From assembly GCF_023540835.1 (NCBI RefSeq), contig NZ_JALKCU010000001.1:1054001-1118000 (forward strand): 64,000 nt of DNA, in the 5' to 3' direction. The DNA is from Marivivens geojensis (GTDB lineage: Bacteria; Pseudomonadota; Alphaproteobacteria; Rhodobacterales; Rhodobacteraceae). Position 1 is the stretch's first letter. Each line of letters opens with the position of its first letter. Below are positions 17,494 to 26,198 of this stretch, piece after piece. The position numbers and the translations under genes are program-made. A model generated the notes under the pieces. That model had not been told where the DNA came from. It did not search any database and saw only the letters and a program-made list of their open reading frames with translations.

Positions 17494-18216
17494 TCACCCC
17501 TTCAACACTTTCAGCGCTTCGCCCAGATCAATCGCGCCGTCATAGAGCGCGCGGCCAGAGATCGCGCCGTTCAGCGCTGCGCCGCAGTTTTTCAGGTTCC
17601 GCAGATCGTCGAGCGAGGACACGCCGCCAGAGGCGATCACTGGGATCGACATGGCGTTGGCCAGTTCTGCTGTGGCTTCGACGTTCGGGCCTTGCATCGC
17701 GCCGTCACGGTTAATGTCGGTGTAGATGATGGCCGACACGCCTGCGTCCTCGAAGGAGCGGGCGAGGTCGATGACGTTGACGTTGGTTTCTTCGGCCCAG
17801 CCTTTGGTCGCGACTTTGCCATTGCGGGCATCGATGCCGACGGCGACGTGACCAGGGAAGGCCTTGCAGGCTTCGCGCACCAGATCAGGGTTTTCGACCG
17901 CGACGGTGCCGAGGATCACGCGGGTCAGGCCCTTATCGAGCCAGCGTTCGATTGTTGCCATGTCGCGGATACCACCACCGAGCTGGGCAGGGACCTTGCA
18001 CTGTTTGAGGATTTCTTCGACGGGGGCCGCGTTCACGGGTTCACCAGCAAAGGCGCCGTTAAGGTCCACAAGGTGCAGCCATTCGCAGCCAGCGTTCACG
18101 AACTCCAGCGCTTGAGCGGCGGGGTTTTCGTTGAAAACCGTCGCTTGATCCATTTCACCTTTGTAGAGGCGTACGGCATTGCCGTCTTTGAGGTCGATAG
18201 CAGGATAGAGGATCAT
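17494..18216 (-). CDS. hisA: phosphoribosylformimino-5-aminoimidazole carboxamide ribotide isomerase
   Basis: The protein has 240 residues from ATG 18216, the usual HisA length; the 13-residue N-terminal extension to 18255 is not part of the family. It is a (beta/alpha)8 barrel starting [20 protein letters not shown], with the general acid/base aspartate in AIDLKDG and the second in [12 protein letters not shown]. The phosphate-binding loops are QLGGGIRD and [11 protein letters not shown]. HisA converts ProFAR to PRFAR in histidine synthesis. Upstream on the opposite strand is a DUF2147 gene, so hisA has its own promoter here, and no hisF gene follows it, unlike the common hisBHAF order. Confidence 0.95.
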   Translation of the reverse strand: MILYPAIDLKDGNAVRLYKGEMDQATVFNENPAAQALEFVNAGCEWLHLVDLNGAFAGEPVNAAPVEEILKQCKVPAQLGGGIRDMATIERWLDKGLTRVILGTVAVENPDLVREACKAFPGHVAVGIDARNGKVATKGWAEETNVNVIDLARSFEDAGVSAIIYTDINRDGAMQGPNVEATAELANAMSIPVIASGGVSSLDDLRNLKNCGAALNGAISGRALYDGAIDLGEALKVLKG

Positions 18217-18349
18217 AGCGGGCACCCGTTTGTCTGTTTGCCTGTCCTTAACCACGCAGAGGCTAGAATTGCAACGAACCCAACGTCAGACTTGATTGGA
18301 ATCGGTCATGATGAGCAGGCTGATCGCAACGAGAACATGGGAGGAAGAC

Positions 18350-18736
18350 ATGAAGACACTCGCACTGGCAGCAATTGCTGCATTGGGATTTGCGGGCGCG
18401 GCGCTGGCCGATCCGCTTGAAGGAATGTGGCGCACGGTTGCAGATGATAACGGCAACTCTGGCCTGATTTCGGTTGCACCCTGTGGTGATCAACTCTGTG
18501 GAACGCTGATCAAGTCGTTCGATAGCGCGGGGGCAGAAATGGCATCCGAAAACATCGGCCGTCAGATCATCTATGAAACCGTTGCGAACGGCGACGGCAC
18601 CTATTCCGGCAAGGTTTGGTCCCCAGACCGCGATAAGGTGTATAACTCTAAACTCGTGCTGAGCGGTGATACGCTTGAGGTGAACGGATGCGTTCTCATG
18701 ATCTGCCGCAACGGCGGCACGTGGATGCGTCAGTAA
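18350..18736 (+). CDS. DUF2147 domain-containing exported protein
   Basis: The protein has 128 residues from ATG 18350, preceded by GGGAGGAAG. The signal peptide MKTLALAAIAALGFAGAALA is followed by a DUF2147 domain: DPLEGMWRT at the start, then VAPCGDQLCGTLI with its cysteine pair, and WSPDRDKVYNSKLVLSGDTLEVNGCVLMICRNGGTWMR, whose cysteines may form a second disulfide. The W-x-x-P-x-x-G-K-Y-like core resembles small lipocalin-like beta barrels. It is periplasmic; its function is unknown. The gene sits between hisA and hisH in the opposite orientation, converging on hisH. Confidence 0.85.
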   Translation: MKTLALAAIAALGFAGAALADPLEGMWRTVADDNGNSGLISVAPCGDQLCGTLIKSFDSAGAEMASENIGRQIIYETVANGDGTYSGKVWSPDRDKVYNSKLVLSGDTLEVNGCVLMICRNGGTWMRQ

Positions 18737-18742
18737 AAACGC

Positions 18743-18768
18743 AAGGGCGCCGCGAGGCGCCCTTTTTT
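18743..18768. terminator. bidirectional intrinsic terminator between the DUF2147 gene and hisH
   Basis: GGGCGCC (18745-18751), loop GCGA, GGCGCCC (18756-18762), then TTTTTT on the plus strand. Reading the minus strand, the same hairpin is followed by TTGCGTTTTTAC. The T-tract overlaps the hisH stop codon. Confidence 0.85.
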
Positions 18769-19408
18769 ATGGCTTCCAGTTCAGGAAATTCGCAATGAGC
18801 CGTAGCCCCGTTGCTTGCGATTTTTCTGGGTGGAACTGGGTTCCGACCACGTTGTCTCGGCCCACAATCGCGGTGATGTCTCCAGCGTAATCCACATGAG
18901 CGATCCTCTGGGCGGGGTCGCTGACTTTCATGTGGTAGGAGTGCACGAAATAAGCGTGGTCACCCGTTTTGATACCGTCCAGCACGGGGTGCGGGTTGTC
19001 GATCACCAGATCGTTCCAGCCCATATGTGGCACCTTTAGCGTCGCATCCGCTGGGGTGATCCTAACGATCTCGCCGCCGATCCAGTCGAACCCTGCGGTT
19101 TCTTCGTATTCGTGACCGAGCGTGGCGAGCATTTGCATACCGACGCAGATGCCGAGGAACGGTTTGCCGTCCTTTTCCACCGCTTCAACGATGGCTTCAG
19201 CCAAACCGCCCATGTCATTGAGCGCCTTGCGGCAGGCAGGGAACGCACCGTCACCCGGAAGGACGATGCGATCCGCTTTGGCCACAACATCGGGTTCGGA
19301 GGTGACAACAACCGTGCCACGCCCCGCTTCATGCGCCATCCGCTCAAAGGCCTTGTGAGCCGAATGGAGGTTGCCGCTGTCGTAATCTACAAGCGCAATC
19401 AGGCTCAT
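18767..19408 (-). CDS. hisH: imidazole glycerol phosphate synthase, glutaminase subunit
   Basis: This is a 213-residue class I glutamine amidotransferase. The nucleophile cysteine is in [11 protein letters not shown], and the histidine and glutamate of the triad are in [10 protein letters not shown] near the C terminus. The N-terminal [20 protein letters not shown] is the HisH family start. HisH releases ammonia from glutamine and channels it into HisF, which forms imidazole glycerol phosphate and AICAR. The partner hisF is not in this window. The start overlaps the hisB stop by 4 bp, indicating translational coupling. Confidence 0.95.
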   Translation of the reverse strand: MSLIALVDYDSGNLHSAHKAFERMAHEAGRGTVVVTSEPDVVAKADRIVLPGDGAFPACRKALNDMGGLAEAIVEAVEKDGKPFLGICVGMQMLATLGHEYEETAGFDWIGGEIVRITPADATLKVPHMGWNDLVIDNPHPVLDGIKTGDHAYFVHSYHMKVSDPAQRIAHVDYAGDITAIVGRDNVVGTQFHPEKSQATGLRLIANFLNWKP

Positions 19409-19992
19409 AGCGCGCCTTTGGTTGACGGGAGGCTGCCAGCCATGCGCGGATCGGACTCAACAGCCATGCGCAGCGACTTTGCGACCGCCTTGAACGCGGA
19501 TTCTGCGATGTGGTGACTGTTCACGCCGTGCACGAGGTCGATGTGCAAGGTGATGCCACCGTGCAACGCCAGCGCCTGAAAGAATTCGCGGACGAGTTCG
19601 GTGTCAAAGGCACCAATTTTCTGGGACGGGAAATCGCAGTTCCAGATCAGGAACGACCGACCCGATAGGTCGAGCGCGGCACGCACCTGAGTGTCATCCA
19701 TCGCCAGCGCAAAGTGGCCGTAGCGGTTGATGCCTTTTTTGTCGCCCAATGCCTGCACCAGTGCCTGACCGATGGCGATACCTGTGTCTTCGACGGTGTG
19801 GTGATCGTCGATGTGGTAGTCGCCTTTGGCGCGGATGGTCATGTCGATCAGAGAGTGACGCGACAACTGGTCGAGCATGTGGTCAAAGAACCCGACGCCA
19901 GTTTGGTTGTCATAGGTGCCTGTGCCGTCGAGGTTCAGTTCAACTTCGATCGACGTTTCGGCGGTTTTTCTCGAGATCTTTGCGGTGCGCAT
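19405..19992 (-). CDS. hisB: imidazoleglycerol-phosphate dehydratase
   Basis: This is a 195-residue monofunctional HisB, the length of the dehydratase alone, without the histidinol phosphatase domain of the enterobacterial fusion. Two metal-binding repeats are visible: [17 protein letters not shown] in the first half and [13 protein letters not shown] in the second. The [15 protein letters not shown] segment is also typical. It removes water from imidazole glycerol phosphate with two Mn ions in a 24-subunit shell. It is the first gene of hisB-hisH, with 4-bp overlap. Confidence 0.95.
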   Translation of the reverse strand: MRTAKISRKTAETSIEVELNLDGTGTYDNQTGVGFFDHMLDQLSRHSLIDMTIRAKGDYHIDDHHTVEDTGIAIGQALVQALGDKKGINRYGHFALAMDDTQVRAALDLSGRSFLIWNCDFPSQKIGAFDTELVREFFQALALHGGITLHIDLVHGVNSHHIAESAFKAVAKSLRMAVESDPRMAGSLPSTKGAL

Positions 19993-20060
19993 GGGGCCTC
20001 CGTTCGCTTACGAGGGCCTTATACGGCGGGGCAGGGGGTAGGCCAAGCACTGAAAAACAA

Positions 20061-20082
20061 AAGGACGCCCAAGGGCGTCCTG
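20061..20082 (-). terminator. terminator of the tRNA-Gly pair
   Basis: AGGACGCCC (20062-20070), loop AA, GGGCGTCCT (20073-20081). On the minus strand the hairpin is followed by TTTGTTTTTCAG. It lies 15 bp past the 3' end of the promoter-distal tRNA. Confidence 0.75.
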
Positions 20083-20096
20083 TTTGGTGGTCCATC

Positions 20097-20171
20097 TGGA
20101 GCGGGCGAGGCGATTCGAACGCCCGACCCTAACCTTGGCAAGGTTATGCTCTACCCCTGAGCTACGCCCGC
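20097..20171 (-). tRNA. tRNA-Gly (anticodon GCC), copy 2
   Basis: Read on the minus strand, GCGGGCG pairs with CGCCCGC, the D arm is AGCTCAGGGGTAGAGC, the anticodon loop is TTGCCAA inside AACC/GGTT, the T arm is GGGCGTTCGAATCGCC, and CCA is encoded (20097-20099). It is identical in sequence to the copy at 20190-20264. Confidence 0.97.
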
Positions 20172-20189
20172 TTCCGTTATGGACCGACT

Positions 20190-20264
20190 TGGAGCGGGCG
20201 AGGCGATTCGAACGCCCGACCCTAACCTTGGCAAGGTTATGCTCTACCCCTGAGCTACGCCCGC
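20190..20264 (-). tRNA. tRNA-Gly (anticodon GCC), copy 1
   Basis: Identical 75-nt gene to the copy at 20097-20171, including the encoded CCA (20190-20192). The two are separated by 18 bp and share one promoter and one terminator. They are a tandem duplication, presumably for gene dosage, since GGC/GGT glycine codons are frequent in the surrounding genes. Confidence 0.97.
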
Positions 20265-20282
20265 TTCCGTGTCAGTGGGCGT

Positions 20283-20311
20283 GAGATATGAAAAGGCGCG
20301 GGGGGCTGCAA
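20283..20311 (-). promoter_or_regulatory. possible promoter of the tRNA-Gly pair
   Basis: On the minus strand TTGCAG (20306-20311), a 17-bp spacer and TATCTC (20283-20288) precede the tRNA 5' end by about 18 bp. The match to consensus is modest; position is the main support. Confidence 0.4.
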
Positions 20312-20363
20312 GAGGAAAATGAAGGTCACCGCGAAATTTTTCCAACTTTTTCCGAAAACAGAA

Positions 20364-20392
20364 CGGGCGCCCGAAGGCGCCCGTGGTTTTAT
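20364..20392 (-). terminator. terminator of pyruvate carboxylase
   Basis: CGGGCGCC (20364-20371), tetraloop CGAA (UUCG on the transcribed strand), GGCGCCCG (20376-20383). On the minus strand the tail is TTCTGTTTTC. It lies immediately after the stop codon. Confidence 0.75.
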
Positions 20393-23300
20393 CATTCGAA
20401 CTCGATCAGAAGATCCTTGGCGTCGATCTGTCCGCCTGCTGTGACATGGACCGCTTTGACGACGGCATCTCGGTCGGCGTGAATCCCTGTCTCCATCTTC
20501 ATCGCTTCGATGGTGAGCAGGAGGTCGCCCGCTTTGACCTCTTTGCCAGCTTGGGCCGCAATGGTCGCGACAACACCAGGCATAGGCGCACCGATGTGGT
20601 TCGGGTTGCCAGCCTCGGCTTTCGGGCGGCTTGCCTTCGTCGCTGTGACGGCACGGTTCGGAACGCGGATGGTGCGCGGCTGACCGTTGATTTCAAAGAA
20701 CACTTTCACTTCAGCGTTTTCATCCATGTCACCGACCGCCTGCAGACGGATTTCCAGCGTTTTGCCCGGATCGATTTCGGCGCTGATTTCTTCGCCTGCG
20801 TCCATACCGTAGAAGAAGGTACGTGTCGGCAGCGTGCGAACGGGGCCGTAGGTGCGGTGGCGACCCATGTAATCAAGGAAGACCTTAGGGTACATCAGGT
20901 AGCCGTTGAGGTCTTCATCATCGATCTTTTTGCCATCCAAGAGGGCCGTTAGCTCTGCCCGCTTTTCGTCGAGGTCAATCGGGGCGAGGTGTTTGCCCGG
21001 TCGATCTGTGATCGGTGTGTCGCCTTTGAGCACCTTGGTCTGGATCGCGGTAGGCCAGCCACCTGGAGGTTGGCCAAGGCTGCCTTTCATCATGTCAACG
21101 ACCGAGTCGGGGAAGACAACATCGGTGGTCGGGTCCTGAACTTGATCTTTGGTCAGACCTTGGGACACCATCATGAGAGCCATATCGCCAACGACTTTGG
21201 ACGATGGGGTCACTTTGACGATGTCACCGAACATCATGTTCACGTCGGCATAGGCCTGTGCGACCTCGTGCCAACGGTCCTCTAGGCCGAGGCTGCGTGC
21301 CTGTGCCTTGAGGTTGGTGAACTGACCACCCGGCATTTCGTGCAGGTAGACTTCGGACGCTGGCGATTGGAGGCCAGATTCGAAGGCGGTGTACTGCGCG
21401 CGCACCTGTTCCCAGTAGTTCGACAGTTCACGGATCGACGCAATATCGAGGCCGGTGTCACGGTCAGAGCCTTTGAGCGCTTCAACGATGGAGCCCAAGG
21501 TCGGCTGCGATGTGCCACCAGAAAAGGCGTCCATTGCCGCGTCCACAACGTCGACGCCCGCAGCCGACGCCGCCAGAACGGTCGCGATCGACGCGCCCGA
21601 TGTGTCGTGGGTGTGGAAGTGGATTGGTAGACCGACCTCTTGTTTCAGGGCGGTGACGAGAGCGGTCGCGGCGGATGGTTTCAAGAGACCCGCCATGTCC
21701 TTGAGGCCAAGAACATGGGCGCCAGCTGCTTCGAGTTCTTTGGCCATACCGACGTAGTATTTCAGGTCATACTTCGAACGGTTTGGATCAAGTAGGTCGC
21801 CTGTGTAGCAAATCGTGCCTTCGCAGACCTTTTTCGCATCAATGACCGCGTCCATTGCAACGCGCATGTTTTCAACCCAGTTGAGGCTGTCAAACACGCG
21901 GAACACGTCAACGCCAGAGGTCGCGGCCTGACGTACGAATTCTTGCACGACGTTGTCGGGGTAGTTCGTGTAGCCAACACCGTTCGATGCGCGCAGAAGC
22001 ATCTGGGTCATGATGTTCGGCATCGCGGTGCGGATGTCGCGCAGGCGCTGCCACGGACATTCCTGCAAGAAGCGGTAGGCCACGTCAAAGGTCGCACCAC
22101 CCCAACATTCGACCGAGAAGAGACCGGACATGTTCTGTGCGTAGGCAGGCGCCGCCTTAATCATGTCGATGGACCGCATACGAGTTGCCAGCAACGACTG
22201 GTGGCCGTCACGCATGGTCGTGTCGGTTATCAGAAGCTGTTTTTGCTGGTGCATCCAGTCCGCAATCGCCTCGGGGCCAAATTGGTCGAGGATTTGACGC
22301 GTGCCGCTCTGAACTTCGCCTTTGCCGGGTAGGACGGGGGGCTTGGGCGCTTTCAGTTCTGCATGGGGTTTCGGACGCCCTGCAGTTTCGGGGTGACCAT
22401 TCACGGTGATGTCGGCGATATACGTCAAGATCTTGGTCGCACGGTCGCGGCGTTTATTGAACTGGAACAGCTCTGGCGTCGTGTCGATGAACTTTGTCGT
22501 GTATTCGTAGTTCAGGAACGTCGGGTGTTTGAGCAGGTTTATTACAAACTCGATGTTTGTGGACACACCGCGGATACGGAATTCGCGGAGCGCACGGTCC
22601 ATCCGCGCAATCGCCATCTCAGGGGTTGGTGCGCGTGCTGTAATTTTGGTTAAGAGCGAGTCGTAGTAGCGGGTGATCACTGCACCTGAATAAGCAGTAC
22701 CGCCGTCCAGACGGATGCCTGGACCTGTTGCCGAACGGTAGGTTTGGATGCGGCCATAGTCAGGGATAAAGTTGTTCGACGGATCTTCGGTGGTAACGCG
22801 GCACTGGAGCGCGTGGCCGTCGAGTTGCACGTCATATTGCGAAGCGCAGCCCGTTGCATCGACGATGGATTTCCCTTCGGCGATCAGGATTTGCGCACGA
22901 ACGATGTCGATGCCTGTAACCTCTTCGGTGACGGTGTGTTCCACCTGAACGCGGGGGTTTACTTCGATAAAATAAAACTCGCCCGAATCCATATCCATCA
23001 GAAATTCGACGGTGCCTGCGCATTCGTAATTCACGTGTTCGCAGATTTTCTTGCCCAAGTTACACAGGCGCTCGCGCTGCGTGGCGGACAGATATGGGGC
23101 AGGGGCGCGTTCGACGACTTTTTGGTTGCGGCGCTGAACCGAACAGTCACGTTCCCATAGGTGATAGATGTTGCCCTTTTTATCGCCAAGGATCTGCACC
23201 TCGACGTGGCGGGCACGAAGAATCATCTTTTCCAGATAGCCTTCGCCGTTGCCGAACGCGGCCTCTGCTTCGCGACGACCTTCGCGGACTTTTTCCTCAA

Positions 23301-23838
23301 GCTCTGCTTCGTTCATAATCGGGCGCATGCCGCGACCGCCGCCGCCCCACGATGCCTTGAGCATCAGCGGGTAGCCAACTTCGGCGGCCTGAACACGGAT
23401 GATATCCATGTTTTCGCCCAAAACTTCGGTTGCTGGAATGACGGGAACGCCAGCCTCCATCGCGACCTTACGGGCGCTGGCCTTATCGCCCAGCTCGCGC
23501 ATGGTTTTCGCTTTGGGGCCGATAAACGTGATGCCGTTGCGATCGCAGGCATCAACGAAATCGGGGTTTTCCGACAAAAGGCCGTAACCGGGGTGGATGG
23601 CGTCCGCGCCGGACATTTTGGCGACGCGGATCATCTCATCGATAGACAGGTAGGCGGCAACAGGGCCTAGTCCCTCGCCAATGCGGTAGGCTTCGTCAGC
23701 CTTAAAACGGTGAAGGCCGAGTTTGTCTTCTTCGGCGTAGACCGCAACGGTCTTTTTCCCCATCTCGTTCGCGGCCCGCATAATGCGGATCGCGATTTCA
23801 CCGCGGTTGGCGATCAGAATCTTTTTGAACTCGGCCAT
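20392..23838 (-). CDS. pyc: pyruvate carboxylase
   Basis: This is a full-length 1148-residue single-chain enzyme. Order: biotin carboxylase domain (about residues 1-455; KASWGGGGRGMR glycine loop, EVNPRVQVEHTVTE), carboxyltransferase domain (about 530-830; TTMRDGHQSLLATRMR start, CWGGATFDVAYRF, LGLKDMAGLLKP, FHTHDTSG), conserved tetramerisation region, and C-terminal biotinyl domain with the modified lysine Lys1114 in EAMKMETG. It converts pyruvate, bicarbonate and ATP to oxaloacetate to replenish the TCA cycle and start gluconeogenesis. AAAGGAG precedes the ATG. A LacI-type palindrome lies about 75-95 bp upstream. Confidence 0.97.
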   Translation of the reverse strand: MAEFKKILIANRGEIAIRIMRAANEMGKKTVAVYAEEDKLGLHRFKADEAYRIGEGLGPVAAYLSIDEMIRVAKMSGADAIHPGYGLLSENPDFVDACDRNGITFIGPKAKTMRELGDKASARKVAMEAGVPVIPATEVLGENMDIIRVQAAEVGYPLMLKASWGGGGRGMRPIMNEAELEEKVREGRREAEAAFGNGEGYLEKMILRARHVEVQILGDKKGNIYHLWERDCSVQRRNQKVVERAPAPYLSATQRERLCNLGKKICEHVNYECAGTVEFLMDMDSGEFYFIEVNPRVQVEHTVTEEVTGIDIVRAQILIAEGKSIVDATGCASQYDVQLDGHALQCRVTTEDPSNNFIPDYGRIQTYRSATGPGIRLDGGTAYSGAVITRYYDSLLTKITARAPTPEMAIARMDRALREFRIRGVSTNIEFVINLLKHPTFLNYEYTTKFIDTTPELFQFNKRRDRATKILTYIADITVNGHPETAGRPKPHAELKAPKPPVLPGKGEVQSGTRQILDQFGPEAIADWMHQQKQLLITDTTMRDGHQSLLATRMRSIDMIKAAPAYAQNMSGLFSVECWGGATFDVAYRFLQECPWQRLRDIRTAMPNIMTQMLLRASNGVGYTNYPDNVVQEFVRQAATSGVDVFRVFDSLNWVENMRVAMDAVIDAKKVCEGTICYTGDLLDPNRSKYDLKYYVGMAKELEAAGAHVLGLKDMAGLLKPSAATALVTALKQEVGLPIHFHTHDTSGASIATVLAASAAGVDVVDAAMDAFSGGTSQPTLGSIVEALKGSDRDTGLDIASIRELSNYWEQVRAQYTAFESGLQSPASEVYLHEMPGGQFTNLKAQARSLGLEDRWHEVAQAYADVNMMFGDIVKVTPSSKVVGDMALMMVSQGLTKDQVQDPTTDVVFPDSVVDMMKGSLGQPPGGWPTAIQTKVLKGDTPITDRPGKHLAPIDLDEKRAELTALLDGKKIDDEDLNGYLMYPKVFLDYMGRHRTYGPVRTLPTRTFFYGMDAGEEISAEIDPGKTLEIRLQAVGDMDENAEVKVFFEINGQPRTIRVPNRAVTATKASRPKAEAGNPNHIGAPMPGVVATIAAQAGKEVKAGDLLLTIEAMKMETGIHADRDAVVKAVHVTAGGQIDAKDLLIEFE

Positions 23839-23910
23839 AGTCGGGCACTCCTTTGCAGATGCAGCAAAGGTGTAGAAAGATTCTGCGGCTGCGTAAACAG
23901 CTTTTTTGAC

Positions 23911-23932
23911 GATATGTTAGCGATAACATATC
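23911..23932. promoter_or_regulatory. candidate LacI-family operator upstream of pyc
   Basis: GATATGTTA-GCGA-TAACATATC is an inverted repeat with perfect 9-bp arms, 73-94 bp upstream of the pyc start codon. Its core TGTTAGCGATAACA has the form of LacI/GntR-type sites (ATGTTA-n4-TAACAT). In alphaproteobacteria LacI regulators of central carbon metabolism (CceR, PckR) control this class of gene. No T-tract follows on the minus strand, so a terminator for the MFS gene is less likely. Confidence 0.5.
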
Positions 23933-23951
23933 TTTTGTATAAAATAATCGA

Positions 23952-25445
23952 TTATTCTGACGCTGGGGCCTGTCGGTTGTGGAGAGGAATTTCCTTCATC
24001 AACAGGGAGAGCGCGAAGGCTATCACACCCAATGAAGCTGCAATCCAAAAGATCGGATGGATGGCGTTCACAACGCTATCTGCGACCAAACCGCGTGCTT
24101 CCTCTGGCAAGCCGTGCAGCATTTGCGGGCCAATCTCGCCGTTGAATTCGACGGCAGTGCCAAGGCCAGCCGCCATACGTGCCGCAAAGAGGGCACCGAA
24201 CGCAGCAACTGCGAGCGATCCGCCGACCTGACGGAACATTAGACCCGCCGCCGTTGCGGTGCCCAAGGTTTCACGCGGCACAGCGTTTTGCACGGCGGTG
24301 GTCAGAACGGGGAATGTTGTCCCCATGCCAAGGCCGAATGTGGCGAGCGACAGGCTGAAACGCAGGGTCGAGGTGTATTGATCGATGGTTGATAGGGCGA
24401 TCATGCCGAGCACGATAAAGACCGCACCGATGATCGGCAGAATGCGGTATTTCCCTGTTTTGCCCATCCAGCGGCCCGATGTGGTCGAGCCGAGCAGGAT
24501 ACCAAAGGTCATTGGGATCAGCATGAGGCCCGATACGGTCGGGGAGACGCCCTTTGCGATTTGTAGGTAGATTGGCAGGAAGGTGACAGAGCCGAACATC
24601 GCTGCACCGATGATAAAGCTGATCGCCGAGGTCGTTGAAAACACGTTCAGTTTGAACAGTTTCAGCGGAAGGATCGGCTCTGCAGCGCGGGATTCAATAT
24701 AGACAAACGCGATGGTGCTGGTGAGCGAGAGGGTTATCAGGCCGATAAAAGTTGGGCTGTTCCATGCGATTGTGTTGCCACCCAGCGATGTTGCTAGCGT
24801 CAGTGATGCCAGCGCGATCGAGAGGGTTGCAGCCCCCCACCAGTCGATAGAGTGCTTGACCCGACGACCAGTCGGTTTGAACGCCATCGCAAAGCCTGCG
24901 ACCGCAGCGGCGCCGAACGGGATGTTGATGTAGAAAATCCAGTGCCATGTGAAGGCTTCGACGAACCAACCACCAATGAGCGGCCCGATCACAGAGGACA
25001 TAGAGAAGACGGCAGCGAAAATGCCTTGGACCTTTGCGCGGTCACGGGGCGGGATCACGTCACCGATAACAGAGAGGGCGAGGACGAAGAGACCGCCACC
25101 ACCTAGTCCCTGAAGCGCACGGGCGAGGATCAGGAAGGTCATCGAATTGGCGAGGCCACAAAGCGCGGAACCCAAGAGGAACAGGCCAACCGAGACAAAT
25201 ACCGTATTTCGACGTCCGTAGAGGTCACCGATCTTACCGTAAAGTGGCGCAACAACGGTCGAGGCCAGCATATAGGCCGTCACGACCCAGCTGAGGTGCT
25301 CCAACCCGCCAAGGTCGGCGACGATGGTCGGTAGGGCGGTCGACACGATGGTTTGGTCGAGTGCGGCCAGCAGCAAAAGCACCCCGATGGATGCAATAAT
25401 TAGTCGTGTCGACCCTGTATGGGTCGGAGTGGGTGCAGCGGTCAT
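23952..25445 (-). CDS. MFS drug exporter, DHA2 (14-TMS, EmrB/QacA-like) family
   Basis: This is a 497-residue major facilitator, the length of the 14-helix DHA2 group. Motif D1/C-type signature LLLLAALDQTIVSTALPTI in the first helix carries the conserved aspartate, motif A GKIGDLYGRR follows helix 2, and ARALQGLGGGGLF corresponds to motif B. IGPLIGGWFVEAFTWHWIFYINIP is the antiporter motif C region. It is predicted to export hydrophobic drugs or toxic acids using the proton gradient. It diverges from a MarR gene, a pairing typical of substrate-induced exporters, and has a good promoter with a palindrome beside it. Confidence 0.92.
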   Translation of the reverse strand: MTAAPTPTHTGSTRLIIASIGVLLLLAALDQTIVSTALPTIVADLGGLEHLSWVVTAYMLASTVVAPLYGKIGDLYGRRNTVFVSVGLFLLGSALCGLANSMTFLILARALQGLGGGGLFVLALSVIGDVIPPRDRAKVQGIFAAVFSMSSVIGPLIGGWFVEAFTWHWIFYINIPFGAAAVAGFAMAFKPTGRRVKHSIDWWGAATLSIALASLTLATSLGGNTIAWNSPTFIGLITLSLTSTIAFVYIESRAAEPILPLKLFKLNVFSTTSAISFIIGAAMFGSVTFLPIYLQIAKGVSPTVSGLMLIPMTFGILLGSTTSGRWMGKTGKYRILPIIGAVFIVLGMIALSTIDQYTSTLRFSLSLATFGLGMGTTFPVLTTAVQNAVPRETLGTATAAGLMFRQVGGSLAVAAFGALFAARMAAGLGTAVEFNGEIGPQMLHGLPEEARGLVADSVVNAIHPIFWIAASLGVIAFALSLLMKEIPLHNRQAPASE

Positions 25446-25490
25446 TGGGGCTCCAGTTTTCTACGGGTGCGTTGCCCGTGATTTCCTCTT

Positions 25491-25519
25491 TATCTAGCGG
25501 AAATGAAATTTATGTGTCA
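25491..25519 (-). promoter_or_regulatory. promoter of the MFS exporter gene
   Basis: On the minus strand TTGACA (25514-25519), 17-bp spacer, TAGATA (25491-25496). The start codon is 46 bp downstream of the -10 element, with GGAG close to the ATG. Confidence 0.65.
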
Positions 25520-25520
25520 A

Positions 25521-25536
25521 TAGCACATAATTGTGC
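25521..25536. promoter_or_regulatory. candidate MarR operator
   Basis: AGCACA-TAAT-TGTGCT is an interrupted palindrome that abuts the -35 element of the MFS promoter and lies 48 bp upstream of the MarR start. Size and placement fit a MarR-family operator controlling both divergent genes. Confidence 0.5.
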
Positions 25537-25583
25537 TTAGCATCTAATTGACTTGTGCGAATATGTGAGTAGACACGGACGCC

Positions 25584-26138
25584 ATGACGAAGATGCCAAA
25601 GAAATTTCACGACAATGTGCCCGAACTTCTGGCTGACGCTGGTTTCGGGCCAGACATGATTGATGCCTTGTTGGATCTCGACGGGACGATGTTCCTTTGG
25701 CATCGGGCGTCGTCCAAAGGTGAAGTGCCTGCGAAAATTCTGGCGGAGTTGGGTTCAAGCGTCGAGGTTGGCCAGTTCTACGCCATGACAGCGATTTTCC
25801 GTATCCAAGAAGGCATCGGGCGCGATGGGGCAGAGCCTGCAACGATTGGTCTCCTCGCTGAGGAAATGAACATCGATCCTTCGCGTGCGAGCCGTGTGGC
25901 AAGTGACTTGATCGCCAAAGGTCTGGTGCGTCGTGAGGCGGCTCAAGATGATGGTCGAAAGTCGATCTTGGTCCTGACGGATGCGGCGGTTGCGCTGTTT
26001 CGGTCCTATAAGGAACTGAAATGGGCAAAGGTCATCGAGGTTTATCGGGACTGGAACGCAGATGATATCGCGACCTTTTCCCGACTCCTTGGGCGATATG
26101 TCGGCGACATGCGCCGTGTTTTGCATGGGCAAGACTAA
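25584..26138 (+). CDS. MarR family transcriptional regulator
   Basis: This is a 184-residue winged-helix regulator. The recognition region is about residues 85-125: TIGLLAEEMNIDPSRASRVASDLIAKGLVRREAAQDDGRKS, where the D-x-R-K/R-S wing is characteristic of MarR. The helices before and after form the dimerisation domain. Divergent from a DHA2 exporter with a palindrome between them, it is likely a repressor released by an exporter substrate. No strong ribosome-binding site precedes ATG 25584; the ATG at 25593 is an alternative start. Confidence 0.9.
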   Translation: MTKMPKKFHDNVPELLADAGFGPDMIDALLDLDGTMFLWHRASSKGEVPAKILAELGSSVEVGQFYAMTAIFRIQEGIGRDGAEPATIGLLAEEMNIDPSRASRVASDLIAKGLVRREAAQDDGRKSILVLTDAAVALFRSYKELKWAKVIEVYRDWNADDIATFSRLLGRYVGDMRRVLHGQD

Positions 26139-26198
26139 CTAGAACATAATGCGAACAGACGCTTTCCTCGCGTCCAGAGTTGCGCTATTTATCCTGCC

